Shown here: piece by piece, positions 52,126 through 62,221 of the stretch
How the letters are laid out: every line of letters begins with the position of its first letter
Numbering within the stretch: the stretch's first letter is position 1
DNA from: Lachnospiraceae bacterium
GTDB taxonomy: Bacteria; Bacillota; Clostridia; Lachnospirales; Lachnospiraceae
Assembly: GCA_024685315.1 (NCBI GenBank)
Contig: JAIKVW010000044.1
Location: 1-64,000, forward strand
Direction of reading: 5' to 3'
DNA length: 64,000 bases
Notes under the pieces: model-generated
Databases searched by the model: none
Seen by the model: only the letters and a program-made list of their open reading frames with translations
Told to the model about the DNA's origin: nothing
Translations under genes and position numbers: made by a program

Positions 52126-54174
52126 ATGGGAAAAAAGGATAACCATCCTATTCGTATATGTATCCTTACGACGATATCAGAAACCATGGGGTGGTTCGTG
52201 ACAGATACCGCGAGGTACCTGAGAGATCATGGCTTTGAAGTAACGCTGGTCTGTAATATGCCTCCTGAGTTTCAGAAGGAAAACAGTGACTACGCATCAT
52301 GCGTAGCTATTCCTATGAAGCGAGGCATGGATCCGGTCAATGCCTGGAGTTCGTTCCGCAGCATATATAAACTCTTTAGAGCAGAAAAATATGACATCAT
52401 TCAGTACTCCACTCCGAATGCTTCCCTGTATGCAGCTCTTGCAGGAAAGCTTGCAGGGATAAAGGTGAGGCTATACTGCCAGTGGGGACTGCGTTACGTA
52501 TCAGAAAAGGGCAAAAAGCGCACTTTCATGAAAGCCCTTGAAAAGCTGACATGCCTGCTGTCGACTCAGGTGGAACCTGACAGCCGGGGAAACCTTAAAC
52601 TAGGCCGGAAGGAAGGACTTTTTTCTTCAAAGAAGAGTTCAGTAGTCTGGAATGGCAGTGCTGCAGGCGTGGATATGGATCGATTTCAGATAGCTTCCAA
52701 AGATGCATGGCGGGATGAGATCAGAAGAGAATACGGTATTCCTGCAGACGCATATGTTTTTGGCTTTGTTGGGCGTACGGACCGCGATAAGGGCTTTAAT
52801 GAAATGATGCAGGCTTTCAGAAGCCTCTCAAAGGATAGTTCTTCCATGTACCTGCTTATGGTCGGAATGGAAGATAAGACAGAGACTCTGGATAAAGAGC
52901 TTTATCAGTGGTCTAAGGGGTCTGACATGGTCATATATACAGGCAGCGTGCGAGACCCTCAGCGCTACATGGCCGCAATGGACTGCCTCCTGCTCCCGAG
53001 CTACAGAGAGGGCTTCGGAAGCGTAGTTATTGAGGCCGGTGCCATGGGAGTCCCGGTCATCGCATCAGACATTGAAGGCCCGAGAGAATCTTTAAAGGAC
53101 AGAGTGACCGGGCTGTTCGTCAAGCCGGGATCCGCGGAGGATCTTTTCCAGAAGATGGAGTACTTTTACCGTGATCCGGATGAAGGAAAACGGATGGGGT
53201 CAGCGGCTGTGGCTCATGTAAAAGGCCGGTATGACAGCAAAAAGCTTCATGAATACATCGCGGAGGATCGCCGCAGGCTGGTGAATAAGAGCCATGGAGA
53301 AAAACGGTCGAATTCTGAAGCAACCATGGCCTCGCCTGATCGCAAAACAGATTGGCAGAATTATGAGTATCCGAATAGGGTGTCTGTTATCATGGGCATA
53401 TATAACTGTGCGGAGACTTTAAAGGAAGCTATTGATTGTATCCTGAATCAGACCTATTCGGACTGGGAACTCATCATGTGCGATGACGGATCTTCTGATT
53501 CGACATATGAAACTGCTAAAAGCATAGCGGCCCGTCATCCGGACAGGATTCTGGTGCTCCGAAACGCCCGCAACAGAGGACTTAACTATACTTTAAACAG
53601 ATGCCTTAAGAAGGCCCGGGGAGGTTTCATCGCACGTATGGATGGGGATGACCTCTGCAGCCCGGATCGTTTTGAGAAAGAAATTGAAGCTTTAAGGAAT
53701 CATCCTGAGATAGCTATCGTAAGTACCGCGATGGAGTTTTTCGATGAGTCCGGAGTATGGGGGATCATAAGGCACCCCGAGTTCGTATCGGAGAGAGACT
53801 TCGCTTCCGGTTCGCCTTTCTGCCACGCACCGTGCATGGTAAGGCATGAGGCATACGAAGCCGTCAAAGGGTATACTGTTGATCCCCGACTTTTGCGCTT
53901 GGAAGATTACCACCTATGGATCAAGATGTACCGTGAAGGATACCGCGGCATGAATCTGCAGGAGCCTTATTATCAGATGAGGGATGACAGGAATGCATAC
54001 AGCCGAAGGAAATTCCGGTACCGCATCAATGAGGCTTACGTAACAGCTCTGGCGGTGAAGGAACTCAGACTGCCGAAGAGGAACCTGTTGAGGGCAGCCA
54101 GGCCAATACTTGTAGGTTTACTGCCTAAGCCGGTGTACGACAGGCTGCATAAGAAGAGACTGGTCGGAGAATGA
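52126..54174 (+). CDS. Fused glycosyltransferase: GT4 domain plus GT2 domain
   Basis: 682 residues, two enzymes in one chain. Residues 1-390 are a GT-B family 4 transferase (FGFVGRTDRDKGFNEM, then YREGFGSVVIEAGAMGVPVIAS with the E-x7-E motif). A polar linker (about 385-415) leads to a GT-A family 2 domain (about 416-640: VIMGIYNCAETLKEAIDCILNQTYSDWELIMCDDGSSDST; MDGDDLCSPDRF). The chain is continuous, with no frameshift. It would add two successive sugars during repeat-unit assembly. AGGAG before the ATG. Overlaps the next gene by four bases. Confidence 0.92.
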   Translation: MGKKDNHPIRICILTTISETMGWFVTDTARYLRDHGFEVTLVCNMPPEFQKENSDYASCVAIPMKRGMDPVNAWSSFRSIYKLFRAEKYDIIQYSTPNASLYAALAGKLAGIKVRLYCQWGLRYVSEKGKKRTFMKALEKLTCLLSTQVEPDSRGNLKLGRKEGLFSSKKSSVVWNGSAAGVDMDRFQIASKDAWRDEIRREYGIPADAYVFGFVGRTDRDKGFNEMMQAFRSLSKDSSSMYLLMVGMEDKTETLDKELYQWSKGSDMVIYTGSVRDPQRYMAAMDCLLLPSYREGFGSVVIEAGAMGVPVIASDIEGPRESLKDRVTGLFVKPGSAEDLFQKMEYFYRDPDEGKRMGSAAVAHVKGRYDSKKLHEYIAEDRRRLVNKSHGEKRSNSEATMASPDRKTDWQNYEYPNRVSVIMGIYNCAETLKEAIDCILNQTYSDWELIMCDDGSSDSTYETAKSIAARHPDRILVLRNARNRGLNYTLNRCLKKARGGFIARMDGDDLCSPDRFEKEIEALRNHPEIAIVSTAMEFFDESGVWGIIRHPEFVSERDFASGSPFCHAPCMVRHEAYEAVKGYTVDPRLLRLEDYHLWIKMYREGYRGMNLQEPYYQMRDDRNAYSRRKFRYRINEAYVTALAVKELRLPKRNLLRAARPILVGLLPKPVYDRLHKKRLVGE

Positions 54175-55316
54175 AGAAAAAAATACTGTTTTTGATCCAC
54201 GATCTGGGGCAGGGGGGCGCGGAGAAGGTCCTTGTCAACCTGGTCAACAACCTGGATCGGAAAAAATTTGATATCTCTGTCACGGTGCTTTTTGGAGGCG
54301 GAGTCAACGAGCAGTTTCTGAAACCGGATGTACATTTTCATGCGGTCTTTTCTAAGATGATTCCGGGAAACAGTAAGCTGATGAAAATGCTTACGCCCCG
54401 GCAGCTGCACAGGCTCTGCGTGAAGGAACGGTACGACATTGAAGTTTCCTATCTAGAAGGACCCTCTGCAAGAGTGATCAGTGGCTGTGAGGTCCCTGGG
54501 ACGAAGCTGGTATCGTGGATACACAGCAATCATTTTTCAATGGACGAGGCTGCGGCTTCTTTCCGCAGTGCTTCAGAGGCAGCCGAGTGCTATGGGAGAT
54601 TTGACCGGATAGTCTGCGTGTCCCAGTACATGAAGGATAATTTCTGTCATTGGATGCCTGTCCGGGAGAAATGCGCAGTACTGTACAACACGGTGGAATC
54701 AGACGAGATCAGGAGCCTGGCAGAAGAACCGGCCCCGGAACTTGAAACAGAAACCGCCAGCACAGTAAAACTGGTGGCTGTAGGAACACTGAAGCAAGTT
54801 AAAGGATTCGACCGGCTGCTTCGGATCGTGAAGCGGCTGAAGGAAGATGGTCGAAAAGTACATTTGTATCTCCTGGGGCGGGGGCCTCTCGAATCAGAGC
54901 TTCGAAATTATACTGAAGAAAACCATCTGGAAGACGAGGTAAGCCTTTTGGGTTACCAGGCCAATCCGTATAAATATGTGGCAAAGTGTGACATTATGGT
55001 CTGCTCGAGTTATTCAGAAGGCTTTTCCACGGCAGTGACAGAAGCACTTGTTGTAGGAACAGCCGTATGTACTGTGAATGTTTCCGGCATGACGGAGATG
55101 CTGGGAGAACACAATGAATACGGAATTGTTACGGATAACGATGAGGAAGCGCTTTATCAGGGGATCCGGACTCTGCTGGAGAATAATGATCTCCTGGAAC
55201 GATACAAAGCACAGGCAGAAGCAAGAGGGAAGGTTTTTCAGAAAGAGCAGACCGTCGGAGCAGTGGAAGAGATGCTGCTGTATAAGTTAGGAGAAAATGA
55301 TGTTGGAATCCATTGA
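54171..55316 (+). CDS. Glycosyltransferase family 4
   Basis: 381 residues. GT-B fold: FLIHDLGQGGAEKVLVNLVNNL donor/acceptor N-terminal signature, VAVGTLKQVKGFDRLL, LGYQANPYKYVAKCDIMVCSSYSEGFSTAVTEALVVGTAVC with the E-x7-E pair. Closest in style to N-acetylgalactosamine or galactosyl transferases of capsule loci, but donor specificity cannot be read. Overlaps the previous gene (ATGA) and the next one by 20 bases. Confidence 0.93.
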   Translation: MKKKILFLIHDLGQGGAEKVLVNLVNNLDRKKFDISVTVLFGGGVNEQFLKPDVHFHAVFSKMIPGNSKLMKMLTPRQLHRLCVKERYDIEVSYLEGPSARVISGCEVPGTKLVSWIHSNHFSMDEAAASFRSASEAAECYGRFDRIVCVSQYMKDNFCHWMPVREKCAVLYNTVESDEIRSLAEEPAPELETETASTVKLVAVGTLKQVKGFDRLLRIVKRLKEDGRKVHLYLLGRGPLESELRNYTEENHLEDEVSLLGYQANPYKYVAKCDIMVCSSYSEGFSTAVTEALVVGTAVCTVNVSGMTEMLGEHNEYGIVTDNDEEALYQGIRTLLENNDLLERYKAQAEARGKVFQKEQTVGAVEEMLLYKLGENDVGIH

Positions 55317-56280
55317 TTATTCCGTAGTGATAAGGACAATAGGAAAGGCCGGAAATCGGTATCAGCAGCTCCTGAATTCAATACAGAATCTGAAACCTGC
55401 GCCTAGAGAAGTGATTGTCGTTTTGCCGGAGGGCTTTGACCTTCCCCCAGAGAAGCTAGGGTATGAAGTTTTTAGCTTCTCCCCAAAAGGGATGGTGTCC
55501 CAAAGGATGGCAGGGATTAACCTATGCCAAAGCCCATATGCATTGGTGTGCGATGATGATGTATGTTTTGGACCTGACTTTGTTCAAAAGTTATATGTTC
55601 CAATAAAACAGGGTCTGGGATTATTTTCAGCGGGCCCCCTTTATTCTTTCCTTCCTGCGGGAAAGGTTCATATTATGAGTGATGCTGTTATGGGTAGAGC
55701 GGCGCCTACGGTTTTCCATAGAGATAGATATGTATCAGTCTTAAACACGACTGGATATTCATACAATCGTCATCTGAAGGCAGATAAGAAATACTATGAG
55801 TCACAATCATTAGCTGGAACATGCTTTTTTGCTGATGTTAAAGCGATGAAGGAAGTAGATCTTTCAGCGGAAATATGGATTGATAAAAATGGATATTCTG
55901 CGATGGAAGATCAGGTGCTTTTTTATAAAGCTTGGCTAAGGGGAAAAAAAGCAATTGTAGTAGAGGATGCCTTCTATGAGCATCTGGATGCGAAAACATC
56001 TATCCAGAACAATAAGCCTTCATTCATATATTCACTTCGCTTTAACCGGGCAGTCTTTTGGAAACGTTTTATTTATGAGCAAAAGAAAAGTTTGCAAGGG
56101 CGCATCTGGGCAAAATTATGTTTTGAATATCGGTTATTCTGGGAGAAAATATATGAAAGAGTATCTGTGTCTCGAGGCAGAATGACGAAAGAAGATGGTA
56201 AAATTGCGAGACAGGGCTGGAAAGATGCTTTCCGCTACTTTGAATCGAAAGAGTATTCCTGTTTGCCGCCAGTGTGTTGA
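55297..56280 (+). CDS. Glycosyltransferase family 2-like protein
   Basis: 327 residues. GT-A fold: YSVVIRTIGKAGNRYQQLLNSIQNL, YALVCDDDVCFGPDFV with a DDD nucleotide-metal site, and SAMEDQVLFYKAW acceptor helix. The start is one of two consecutive ATG codons (55297 or 55300); TAGGAG just upstream suits the second slightly better. From about here base composition falls to a more A+T-rich level. Donor and acceptor unknown. Confidence 0.88.
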   Translation: MMLESIDYSVVIRTIGKAGNRYQQLLNSIQNLKPAPREVIVVLPEGFDLPPEKLGYEVFSFSPKGMVSQRMAGINLCQSPYALVCDDDVCFGPDFVQKLYVPIKQGLGLFSAGPLYSFLPAGKVHIMSDAVMGRAAPTVFHRDRYVSVLNTTGYSYNRHLKADKKYYESQSLAGTCFFADVKAMKEVDLSAEIWIDKNGYSAMEDQVLFYKAWLRGKKAIVVEDAFYEHLDAKTSIQNNKPSFIYSLRFNRAVFWKRFIYEQKKSLQGRIWAKLCFEYRLFWEKIYERVSVSRGRMTKEDGKIARQGWKDAFRYFESKEYSCLPPVC

Positions 56281-56310
56281 GTTAGGTAGTTAGTAAAAGT
56301 GGAGCAGCTG

Positions 56311-57285
56311 ATGATATCCGTAATAATTCCTTTTTACAATGCGGAAAAATACCTTGCCGATTGTCTTGAGAGCATAATAGGTCAGACTTATTCTGACTTG
56401 GAAATAATATGTGTCAATGATGGATCTACGGATAACAGCTTGACAGTGGCAGAGAAATATCAAAAGAATGATAAACGTATTCGAATTCTTTCCCAGAAGA
56501 ATTCAGGCGTTTCTGCTGCCAGAAATCGCGGGATCGATCATGCTTCCGGTGATTTTATTACGTTCGTAGACAGCGACGATTCGATTTCACAGGATATGTA
56601 TGATATACTCTATTCTTTTATGACAGATAATACGGTAGACATTGTGCATTGTGGATACCGCAGGCATAATCAGGATGGTACCATACAAGATGTGAACGGC
56701 ACTGAAAAGTTAATTATCCAAGATTCATTGGAAGCTGTGCGCTGTTTGATTGATGGAGAATTATTTGTAGGCAGTTTATGCAACAAGCTTTATCGAAAAG
56801 AGCTGTTCAAAGCTGTTCGATTGGATACGGAGCTCAAAATTAATGAAGATGTTCTGGCTAATGTACAGTTGTTCCTGAAAGCAAAAAGAACCATTTACTA
56901 TGATATTCCTGCATATCAGTATTTTGATCGGCCTCATTCTGCGACTTCTGATACTGAAAAAGTAATTTCGGCTCAAAACTGTGTTGCGGCTGCTGAAAAA
57001 ATATTGGAATTGGTAAAAGGAACGGCAGTTGAAAACAGTGCTTTAATTCGATTGCTTTATGCCAGAATCACAGAGTATCGCGTAAGGATATTTGCAGATA
57101 ATAGTGCTCCTGGATCAACAATTCGTGAGTTGCAGGGAAGGATAGAAGAAGGGCTATCAGTGTGTTCCGGAGTATCGATTAAACAAAAAATTAATTATGG
57201 GTTAATGAAGCGTGCGCCAGAACTGTATAGACAATTGTATCAGCGTTACGATCACATTCGAAAGCCCAATTGGGATGTTAATTAA
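56311..57285 (+). CDS. Glycosyltransferase family 2
   Basis: 324 residues from the ATG at 56311, preferred because GGAG stands six bases before it; a GTG at 56299 would add four residues. ISVIIPFYNAEKYLADCLESIIGQTYSDLEIICVNDGSTDNS and GDFITFVDSDD are the GT2 signatures (DxD at SDD). The C-terminal 100 residues are helical and basic. A+T-rich codon use. Ends one base before the next gene. Confidence 0.9.
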   Translation: MISVIIPFYNAEKYLADCLESIIGQTYSDLEIICVNDGSTDNSLTVAEKYQKNDKRIRILSQKNSGVSAARNRGIDHASGDFITFVDSDDSISQDMYDILYSFMTDNTVDIVHCGYRRHNQDGTIQDVNGTEKLIIQDSLEAVRCLIDGELFVGSLCNKLYRKELFKAVRLDTELKINEDVLANVQLFLKAKRTIYYDIPAYQYFDRPHSATSDTEKVISAQNCVAAAEKILELVKGTAVENSALIRLLYARITEYRVRIFADNSAPGSTIRELQGRIEEGLSVCSGVSIKQKINYGLMKRAPELYRQLYQRYDHIRKPNWDVN

Positions 57286-58176
57286 ATGAGTGATTTAATC
57301 AGTGTTATTGTACCTGTTTACAATGCAGAGAAATATCTGGACAGCTGTGTGAAATCCATTGTTAATCAGTCCTATCGTGAACTAGAAATAATACTCGTAG
57401 ATGACGGGTCAACAGATGGTTCTTCGAGGATATGTGATGAATGGAAATTGAAAGACCAAAGAATCGTAGCATTGCATAAGCAAAACGGCGGAGTATCCAG
57501 TGCTCGTAACGAAGGGATTAAAAAAGCAAGCGGGGCTTTTATTTCGTTCGTAGATGCAGATGATTTGTTAGATAGTTTTGCTTTAGAACGATTAGAAGAA
57601 TTATCTAAGACTTTTGAAGGATCTGCTTTCTTATGCGCTTTTGACCGCTTTTTCGAAGAGGAAGAGCTTGATGATAACACTGCCATTGAGTCAAATGCAA
57701 AAGTATTGCAATGCGGCGGATTAAAAGGGATGATTTCTTGCCGTCAAGGCTGTTTTTGCGTTGGAATGCTGATTTCAAGATCAATTGTTGTAAAAAACAA
57801 TATCTTGTTTGATGAGGGATTAACCAACCTGGAGGACGTAGCATGGACAGGAAAGTTGCTGAATCATTTAAAACGATTTGTGTATACGCCGGTTCCCTAT
57901 TATCATTATCGAGTAACTCCTGGTTCTATTACAAGCAGATGTGCAGATCCAATCTGGCAGGCAGAATGTTGGGCAAAGGTTTATCGTTCTATTATGGAAA
58001 AACCTGCGAATTATCAGAAAAACAAATCTGAGATGCTCAGACATTGTTTGAAGAACTTTTTCGCAGAAAGCTTTGCTGCTAAAATTGGATATAGTAAAAC
58101 AAATGAGATCCTAAAGTGTTCCAGAGGAAAGTTTCTGGTTTACCGCATGGGGATATGGTTGAAAAATAAATTGTAA
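57286..58176 (+). CDS. Glycosyltransferase family 2
   Basis: 296 residues. ISVIVPVYNAEKYLDSCVKSIVNQSYRELEIILVDDGSTDGS and GAFISFVDADDLLDS signatures; an EDVAWTGKLL acceptor-site motif near residue 186. Directly follows the previous GT2 without gap; the two are similar in their first 100 residues and may stem from a duplication, though their acceptor parts differ. A+T-rich. Confidence 0.9.
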   Translation: MSDLISVIVPVYNAEKYLDSCVKSIVNQSYRELEIILVDDGSTDGSSRICDEWKLKDQRIVALHKQNGGVSSARNEGIKKASGAFISFVDADDLLDSFALERLEELSKTFEGSAFLCAFDRFFEEEELDDNTAIESNAKVLQCGGLKGMISCRQGCFCVGMLISRSIVVKNNILFDEGLTNLEDVAWTGKLLNHLKRFVYTPVPYYHYRVTPGSITSRCADPIWQAECWAKVYRSIMEKPANYQKNKSEMLRHCLKNFFAESFAAKIGYSKTNEILKCSRGKFLVYRMGIWLKNKL

Positions 58177-58254
58177 TTCTATTATTTGGGTTTGATTAGA
58201 TAATGTTGGAAGGAAATCTTTTCGCCTTTTGGCCTGAGTTTTAGTGTGAGCAAT

Positions 58255-59418
58255 ATGAAAAAAATCCTTTTTATGCATGGCGGAAGTGGAAATCATGGAT
58301 GCGAGGCCATTGTTCGAACCACATCCAAGCTTCTCGGTGGACCAAAGAACATGGTCCTTTGGTCAGGGAATCGTACAGAGGATGAACAGTACGGTGCAGC
58401 TGAATGTTTTGAGAAGGTGATTGTTGCTGAAGAAATAAGCAGATTTTCAAAGTCATATTTCGAATCTTTATTCAAACGAAAAGTATTGCATAATGGCAAA
58501 GCAAACCTTCAGGTTTTCTTAAGGGACCAGTTCAGGGGAAATGCAGCTGTTTCTGTTGGAGGGGATAATTATTGTTATCCATGGTCTGCAAAACAGGCGG
58601 TTGAATTGGATGCTGAGATACGAAAATATGCTGTAAAAACCGTGCTATGGGGCTGCTCTGTTGATGAAAAGGCTCTCACAGATGAGATAAAAAAGGATAT
58701 CGTCCGGTTCGATCTAATTACGGCCAGAGAGAGTCTGTCTTACAATTATTTGAGGGAGCTTAATCCCAATACTGTGAAGGTAGCTGATCCGGCATTTTTG
58801 CTTGAAAGAGAAGACCTTCCGCTACCGGAACATTTTATTGAAGGAAGAACTATTGGAATAAATATCAGCCCTATGATTTTTGATTATGCAGGGGCTGAAA
58901 ACTGTCTGTATGATAATTATAAGTTCTTAATAAGGTTTATATTAAAAGAAACCGATATGAACGTATGTCTGATACCGCATGTAGTCTGGTCGTACAATAA
59001 TGACTATGAAGTGATAAAGAAATTATACTGTGAGTACAGCAATTCAGAACGTGTTTCGTATGTTAGGGATGGGAATTGTAAACAATTAAAAGGATATATT
59101 GCAAGATGCCGATTCTTTATAGGGGCAAGAACGCACGCCACTATAGCTGCATATTCATCGAATGTTCCTACTTTGGCGGTTGGGTATTCGATAAAATCAA
59201 AGGGAATTGCCACAGATCTATTTGGAACAGATGAAGGATATGTTCTTCCGGTTGATCGTATGAATGAGTCGGGCATGCTTGTTGAACAGTGCAAATGGCT
59301 GTTTGATACAGGAGACAATCAGAAGGGCATATTGGAAAAGATAATCCCTGAATATAAAAAAGCAGCTGAGTCTTCCGCAAATCATTTTAATGAAATTATA
59401 AGGTGTTATGAAGCTTAG
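58255..59418 (+). CDS. Polysaccharide pyruvyl transferase-family protein
   Basis: 387 residues. Adds pyruvate ketals from PEP to sugars of wall or capsule polymers, giving negative charge. MHGGSGNHGCEAIVRTTSKLL at the N-terminus, VSVGGDNYCYPW, ARESLSYNYL, and ARCRFFIGARTHATIAAYSSNVPTLAVGYSIKSKGIATDLF (family signature) are present. The ATG at 58255 is taken; a GTG at 58246 in frame is possible, neither has a strong site. Its last 11 bases overlap the flippase gene. Confidence 0.9.
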   Translation: MKKILFMHGGSGNHGCEAIVRTTSKLLGGPKNMVLWSGNRTEDEQYGAAECFEKVIVAEEISRFSKSYFESLFKRKVLHNGKANLQVFLRDQFRGNAAVSVGGDNYCYPWSAKQAVELDAEIRKYAVKTVLWGCSVDEKALTDEIKKDIVRFDLITARESLSYNYLRELNPNTVKVADPAFLLEREDLPLPEHFIEGRTIGINISPMIFDYAGAENCLYDNYKFLIRFILKETDMNVCLIPHVVWSYNNDYEVIKKLYCEYSNSERVSYVRDGNCKQLKGYIARCRFFIGARTHATIAAYSSNVPTLAVGYSIKSKGIATDLFGTDEGYVLPVDRMNESGMLVEQCKWLFDTGDNQKGILEKIIPEYKKAAESSANHFNEIIRCYEA

Positions 59419-60958
59419 AAACCTAAAAAATCTCAATCAAAGGAAAGCTGGTGCGCTGCTGTCCTATGTACATATAGTTGTCACTTCGGTGATCTCTATA
59501 TTGTACACTCCATATATGCTCCGAATGCTCGGCCAGAGTGAGTATGGATTATACAGTACTGCGGGTTCCTTTATTTCCTATCTGTCTGTTTTGAGCTTTG
59601 GTATAGGAGGATCTTATATAAGATTCAATGCCATTGCTCGAGCAAGAAAGGACTGGGAAGAGGAAAAAAGGTTAAATGGGATGTATCTTATGATATTTTC
59701 CGTTTTATCGGTATTAGTACTGATCGGTGGACTGCTGATAGAGGTATTTGCCGGAGAGCTAGTCAAAAACACGTTTACCAGTGAAGAACTACTTAAACTG
59801 CGCATTATAATGGCACTTCTAATCATAAACACGATGGTTACATTTATATGTAATGTGTTTATGATGGCATTACAGGCATACGAAGAGTTTTTCTTTATTC
59901 GCATCGTGCTCCTGGCAGCAGCACTTATAAATCCTGTTGTGAATATTATTGCGCTTAGATCAGGAGGAAAAGCAGTTGCTTTATCTGCTGTTTCACTTGC
60001 GATAAGCGTATTATCATATGGCTGCATGTTTTTATATGCACGAAAGGCGATCCTTTTCCAGGTTAGATTTGATGGTTTCAAAAAAGAAGCAATAAAAGAA
60101 ATAACTCTTTTTTCAGGCTTTCTGTTTCTGAATTCAATTACTGATCAGATCACCTGGTCTACAGATAATGTAGTGCTCGGTGCCATGAAAGGTACAACTG
60201 CAGTAGCTGTATATAACGTTGGCGCTCAGTTTAAAAGCTATTTTATGCAGTTGTCGACATCAGTTTCTTCAGTTTTTGCGCCAAGAATTAACCAGATTGT
60301 TGCTAATCAGGAAAGCTCTGATGCATTAGACGAAGTGTTTGTTCGCGTGGGGAGGATTCAGTTCTATATTATTTCGCTAGTGCTTATTGGTTATTGTTCA
60401 ATAGGAGAAAGATTCATCTATATGTGGGCGGGCCCTGACTATACTGATTCTTTTTTAATAGGTCTTATATTAATGCTGGCCATTGCGGTGCCGCTGTTTC
60501 AAAACGTTGGAATTGAGATTCAGAAAGCTAAAAATATGCACAAAACCAGAAGCGTTGTATATTTTTTTGTTGCTTTGGTCAACGTAATTCTTACTATTCC
60601 CTTCAGCCGATTGTGGGGCGGAATAGGAGCTGCCATTGCGACTCTGATATGTATGTTTGCCGGAACAGTAGTTTTTATGAATTACTATTATGCAAAGCAT
60701 GTAGGATTAGATATCAGACGTTTTTGGAAAAGCATAGCCTCTATTCTTCCAGGAATTCTTCCTACTATTGTTATAGGATTTCTGGTTAATAAGTATATTG
60801 AGATTAATTCGTTATGGGTGCTGCTGATAGTTGCCCTGCTGATAGTTGCAGCATTTTTTGGATTTGCATGGCTGCTGAGCATGAATCAATACGAAAAAGC
60901 ACTTATTAAAAGTATTGGTCATCGATTCATCCGCACCAATCAGAAGAATCGGAGTTAA
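59408..60958 (+). CDS. Polysaccharide flippase (Wzx/MATE-like)
   Basis: 516 residues, about 14 membrane spans. The N-terminal AGALLSYVHIVVTSVISILYTPYMLRMLGQSEYGLYSTAGSF is typical of the PST/Wzx family that flips lipid-linked repeat units across the membrane. Together with the EpsG-like polymerase it indicates a Wzx/Wzy-dependent route. Starts within the previous gene. A+T-rich. Confidence 0.93.
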   Translation: MKLRNLKNLNQRKAGALLSYVHIVVTSVISILYTPYMLRMLGQSEYGLYSTAGSFISYLSVLSFGIGGSYIRFNAIARARKDWEEEKRLNGMYLMIFSVLSVLVLIGGLLIEVFAGELVKNTFTSEELLKLRIIMALLIINTMVTFICNVFMMALQAYEEFFFIRIVLLAAALINPVVNIIALRSGGKAVALSAVSLAISVLSYGCMFLYARKAILFQVRFDGFKKEAIKEITLFSGFLFLNSITDQITWSTDNVVLGAMKGTTAVAVYNVGAQFKSYFMQLSTSVSSVFAPRINQIVANQESSDALDEVFVRVGRIQFYIISLVLIGYCSIGERFIYMWAGPDYTDSFLIGLILMLAIAVPLFQNVGIEIQKAKNMHKTRSVVYFFVALVNVILTIPFSRLWGGIGAAIATLICMFAGTVVFMNYYYAKHVGLDIRRFWKSIASILPGILPTIVIGFLVNKYIEINSLWVLLIVALLIVAAFFGFAWLLSMNQYEKALIKSIGHRFIRTNQKNRS

Positions 60959-60996
60959 GCAAACAGCGCAGAATAAATGTATTGAGGATCGTGTGA

Positions 60997-62157
60997 ATGT
61001 TAGCAAAGAAAGAATTATGTGTTGGATGTGGATTGTGCAGTACAATATGCCCGACCCAATGTATCTCAATGCAAGTGGATGATGAGGGATTTGTTTATCC
61101 CAGGATTGACGATTCAAGATGCATTTCATGTAATTCATGCGAGAAAGCTTGCCCAATCCTTCAAATAACCGAAGTTTCGGAAAAGAGTAATTTTCTTGCT
61201 GTAAAAAACAAAAATGATCGTATCAGAGAAAACAGTTCTTCAGGTGGAGTTTTCTTTGAAATTGCCCAGAAGGTCCTAGAAAGAGGCGGAGTCGTTTGCG
61301 CTGCTGGATATAACAATGAATATTCAGTCACCCACAGTATAGCCAGAACAATTGAAGAAGCTCATTCGTTCTGTGGGGCCAAATATTCTCAAAGCAATTT
61401 TTATCATTGTTATGGAGAGATTGTTGAGAGACTTCAACGGGGACAATGTGTGCTGTTTACAGGAACCCCTTGCCAGACAGCAGCTTTAAAGAATAATTTA
61501 AGCGAGGAGTTAAGAGAACAGCTGGTGCTGGTCGACATGATCTGTCATGGCGTTCCGTCGCCAAAGGTTTTTGAGGAATACCTAGAAGAACAGCGGCGAT
61601 CATTTGCAAAAGATAGTCCCTTGAAAACCGTGAATCTACGTGATAAAACGACGGGATGGAGCAGGTATTCTTACTGTGTGTCTCTGCAGTTTGAAAATGG
61701 AGCTCTTTATCAGAAGAAGCAGGGAGAAGACTTGTTTATGCAAGGATTCGTGAATAATTTATATCTGCGGCCATCTTGCGAGAATTGCTCATTTAAAGGC
61801 GTTGAGAGATGTTCAGATATAACATTAGGCGATTTTTGGGGTATTTGGGACATAGCTCCGGATTTTGATGATGATAAAGGCGTTTCACTTTTGATGATTC
61901 ATAGTCCAAAAGGACAGGAAATATGGGAGTCTATACGAGAAGAGTTCTGGGCGATGAATGTTACAGAAGACCAGGCAATAGCCCAGAATCCAAGCGCCGT
62001 AAGCAGTTCTGCTGCCCATGCTAAAAGAACTGATTTTTTTGAAATGATAAAGACCGGATCAGCCTTGCAGGATACCATACGAATTTGTTTATATGGGAAA
62101 AGCGATAAAACAGGGATGCTTTCATCGATAAAGAGTAAGCTTTTTAAGCGAAAATAA
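60997..62157 (+). CDS. Ferredoxin plus F420-dehydrogenase beta-subunit-like protein
   Basis: 386 residues. Two 4Fe-4S motifs at the N-terminus (CVGCGLCSTICP, CISCNSCEKACP), then FrhB-like N- and C-terminal domains (SSSGGVFFEIAQKVLERGGVVCAAGYN, FTGTPCQTAAL, VDMICHGVPSPKVFEEYLEEQ, CENCSFKGVERCSDITLGDFWGI). Proteins of this type are frequent in capsule and exopolysaccharide clusters next to pyruvyl transferases. Coenzyme F420 is unlikely in this organism; a flavin-linked redox step on a sugar is more plausible. GAGGAT precedes the ATG. Confidence 0.9.
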   Translation: MLAKKELCVGCGLCSTICPTQCISMQVDDEGFVYPRIDDSRCISCNSCEKACPILQITEVSEKSNFLAVKNKNDRIRENSSSGGVFFEIAQKVLERGGVVCAAGYNNEYSVTHSIARTIEEAHSFCGAKYSQSNFYHCYGEIVERLQRGQCVLFTGTPCQTAALKNNLSEELREQLVLVDMICHGVPSPKVFEEYLEEQRRSFAKDSPLKTVNLRDKTTGWSRYSYCVSLQFENGALYQKKQGEDLFMQGFVNNLYLRPSCENCSFKGVERCSDITLGDFWGIWDIAPDFDDDKGVSLLMIHSPKGQEIWESIREEFWAMNVTEDQAIAQNPSAVSSSAAHAKRTDFFEMIKTGSALQDTIRICLYGKSDKTGMLSSIKSKLFKRK

Positions 62158-62221
62158 TATGCTTTTGTTAGCATTGTTTATAGCCAGAAGGACTTTTTGA
62201 TTAAGAATGGAAATATAGTCT

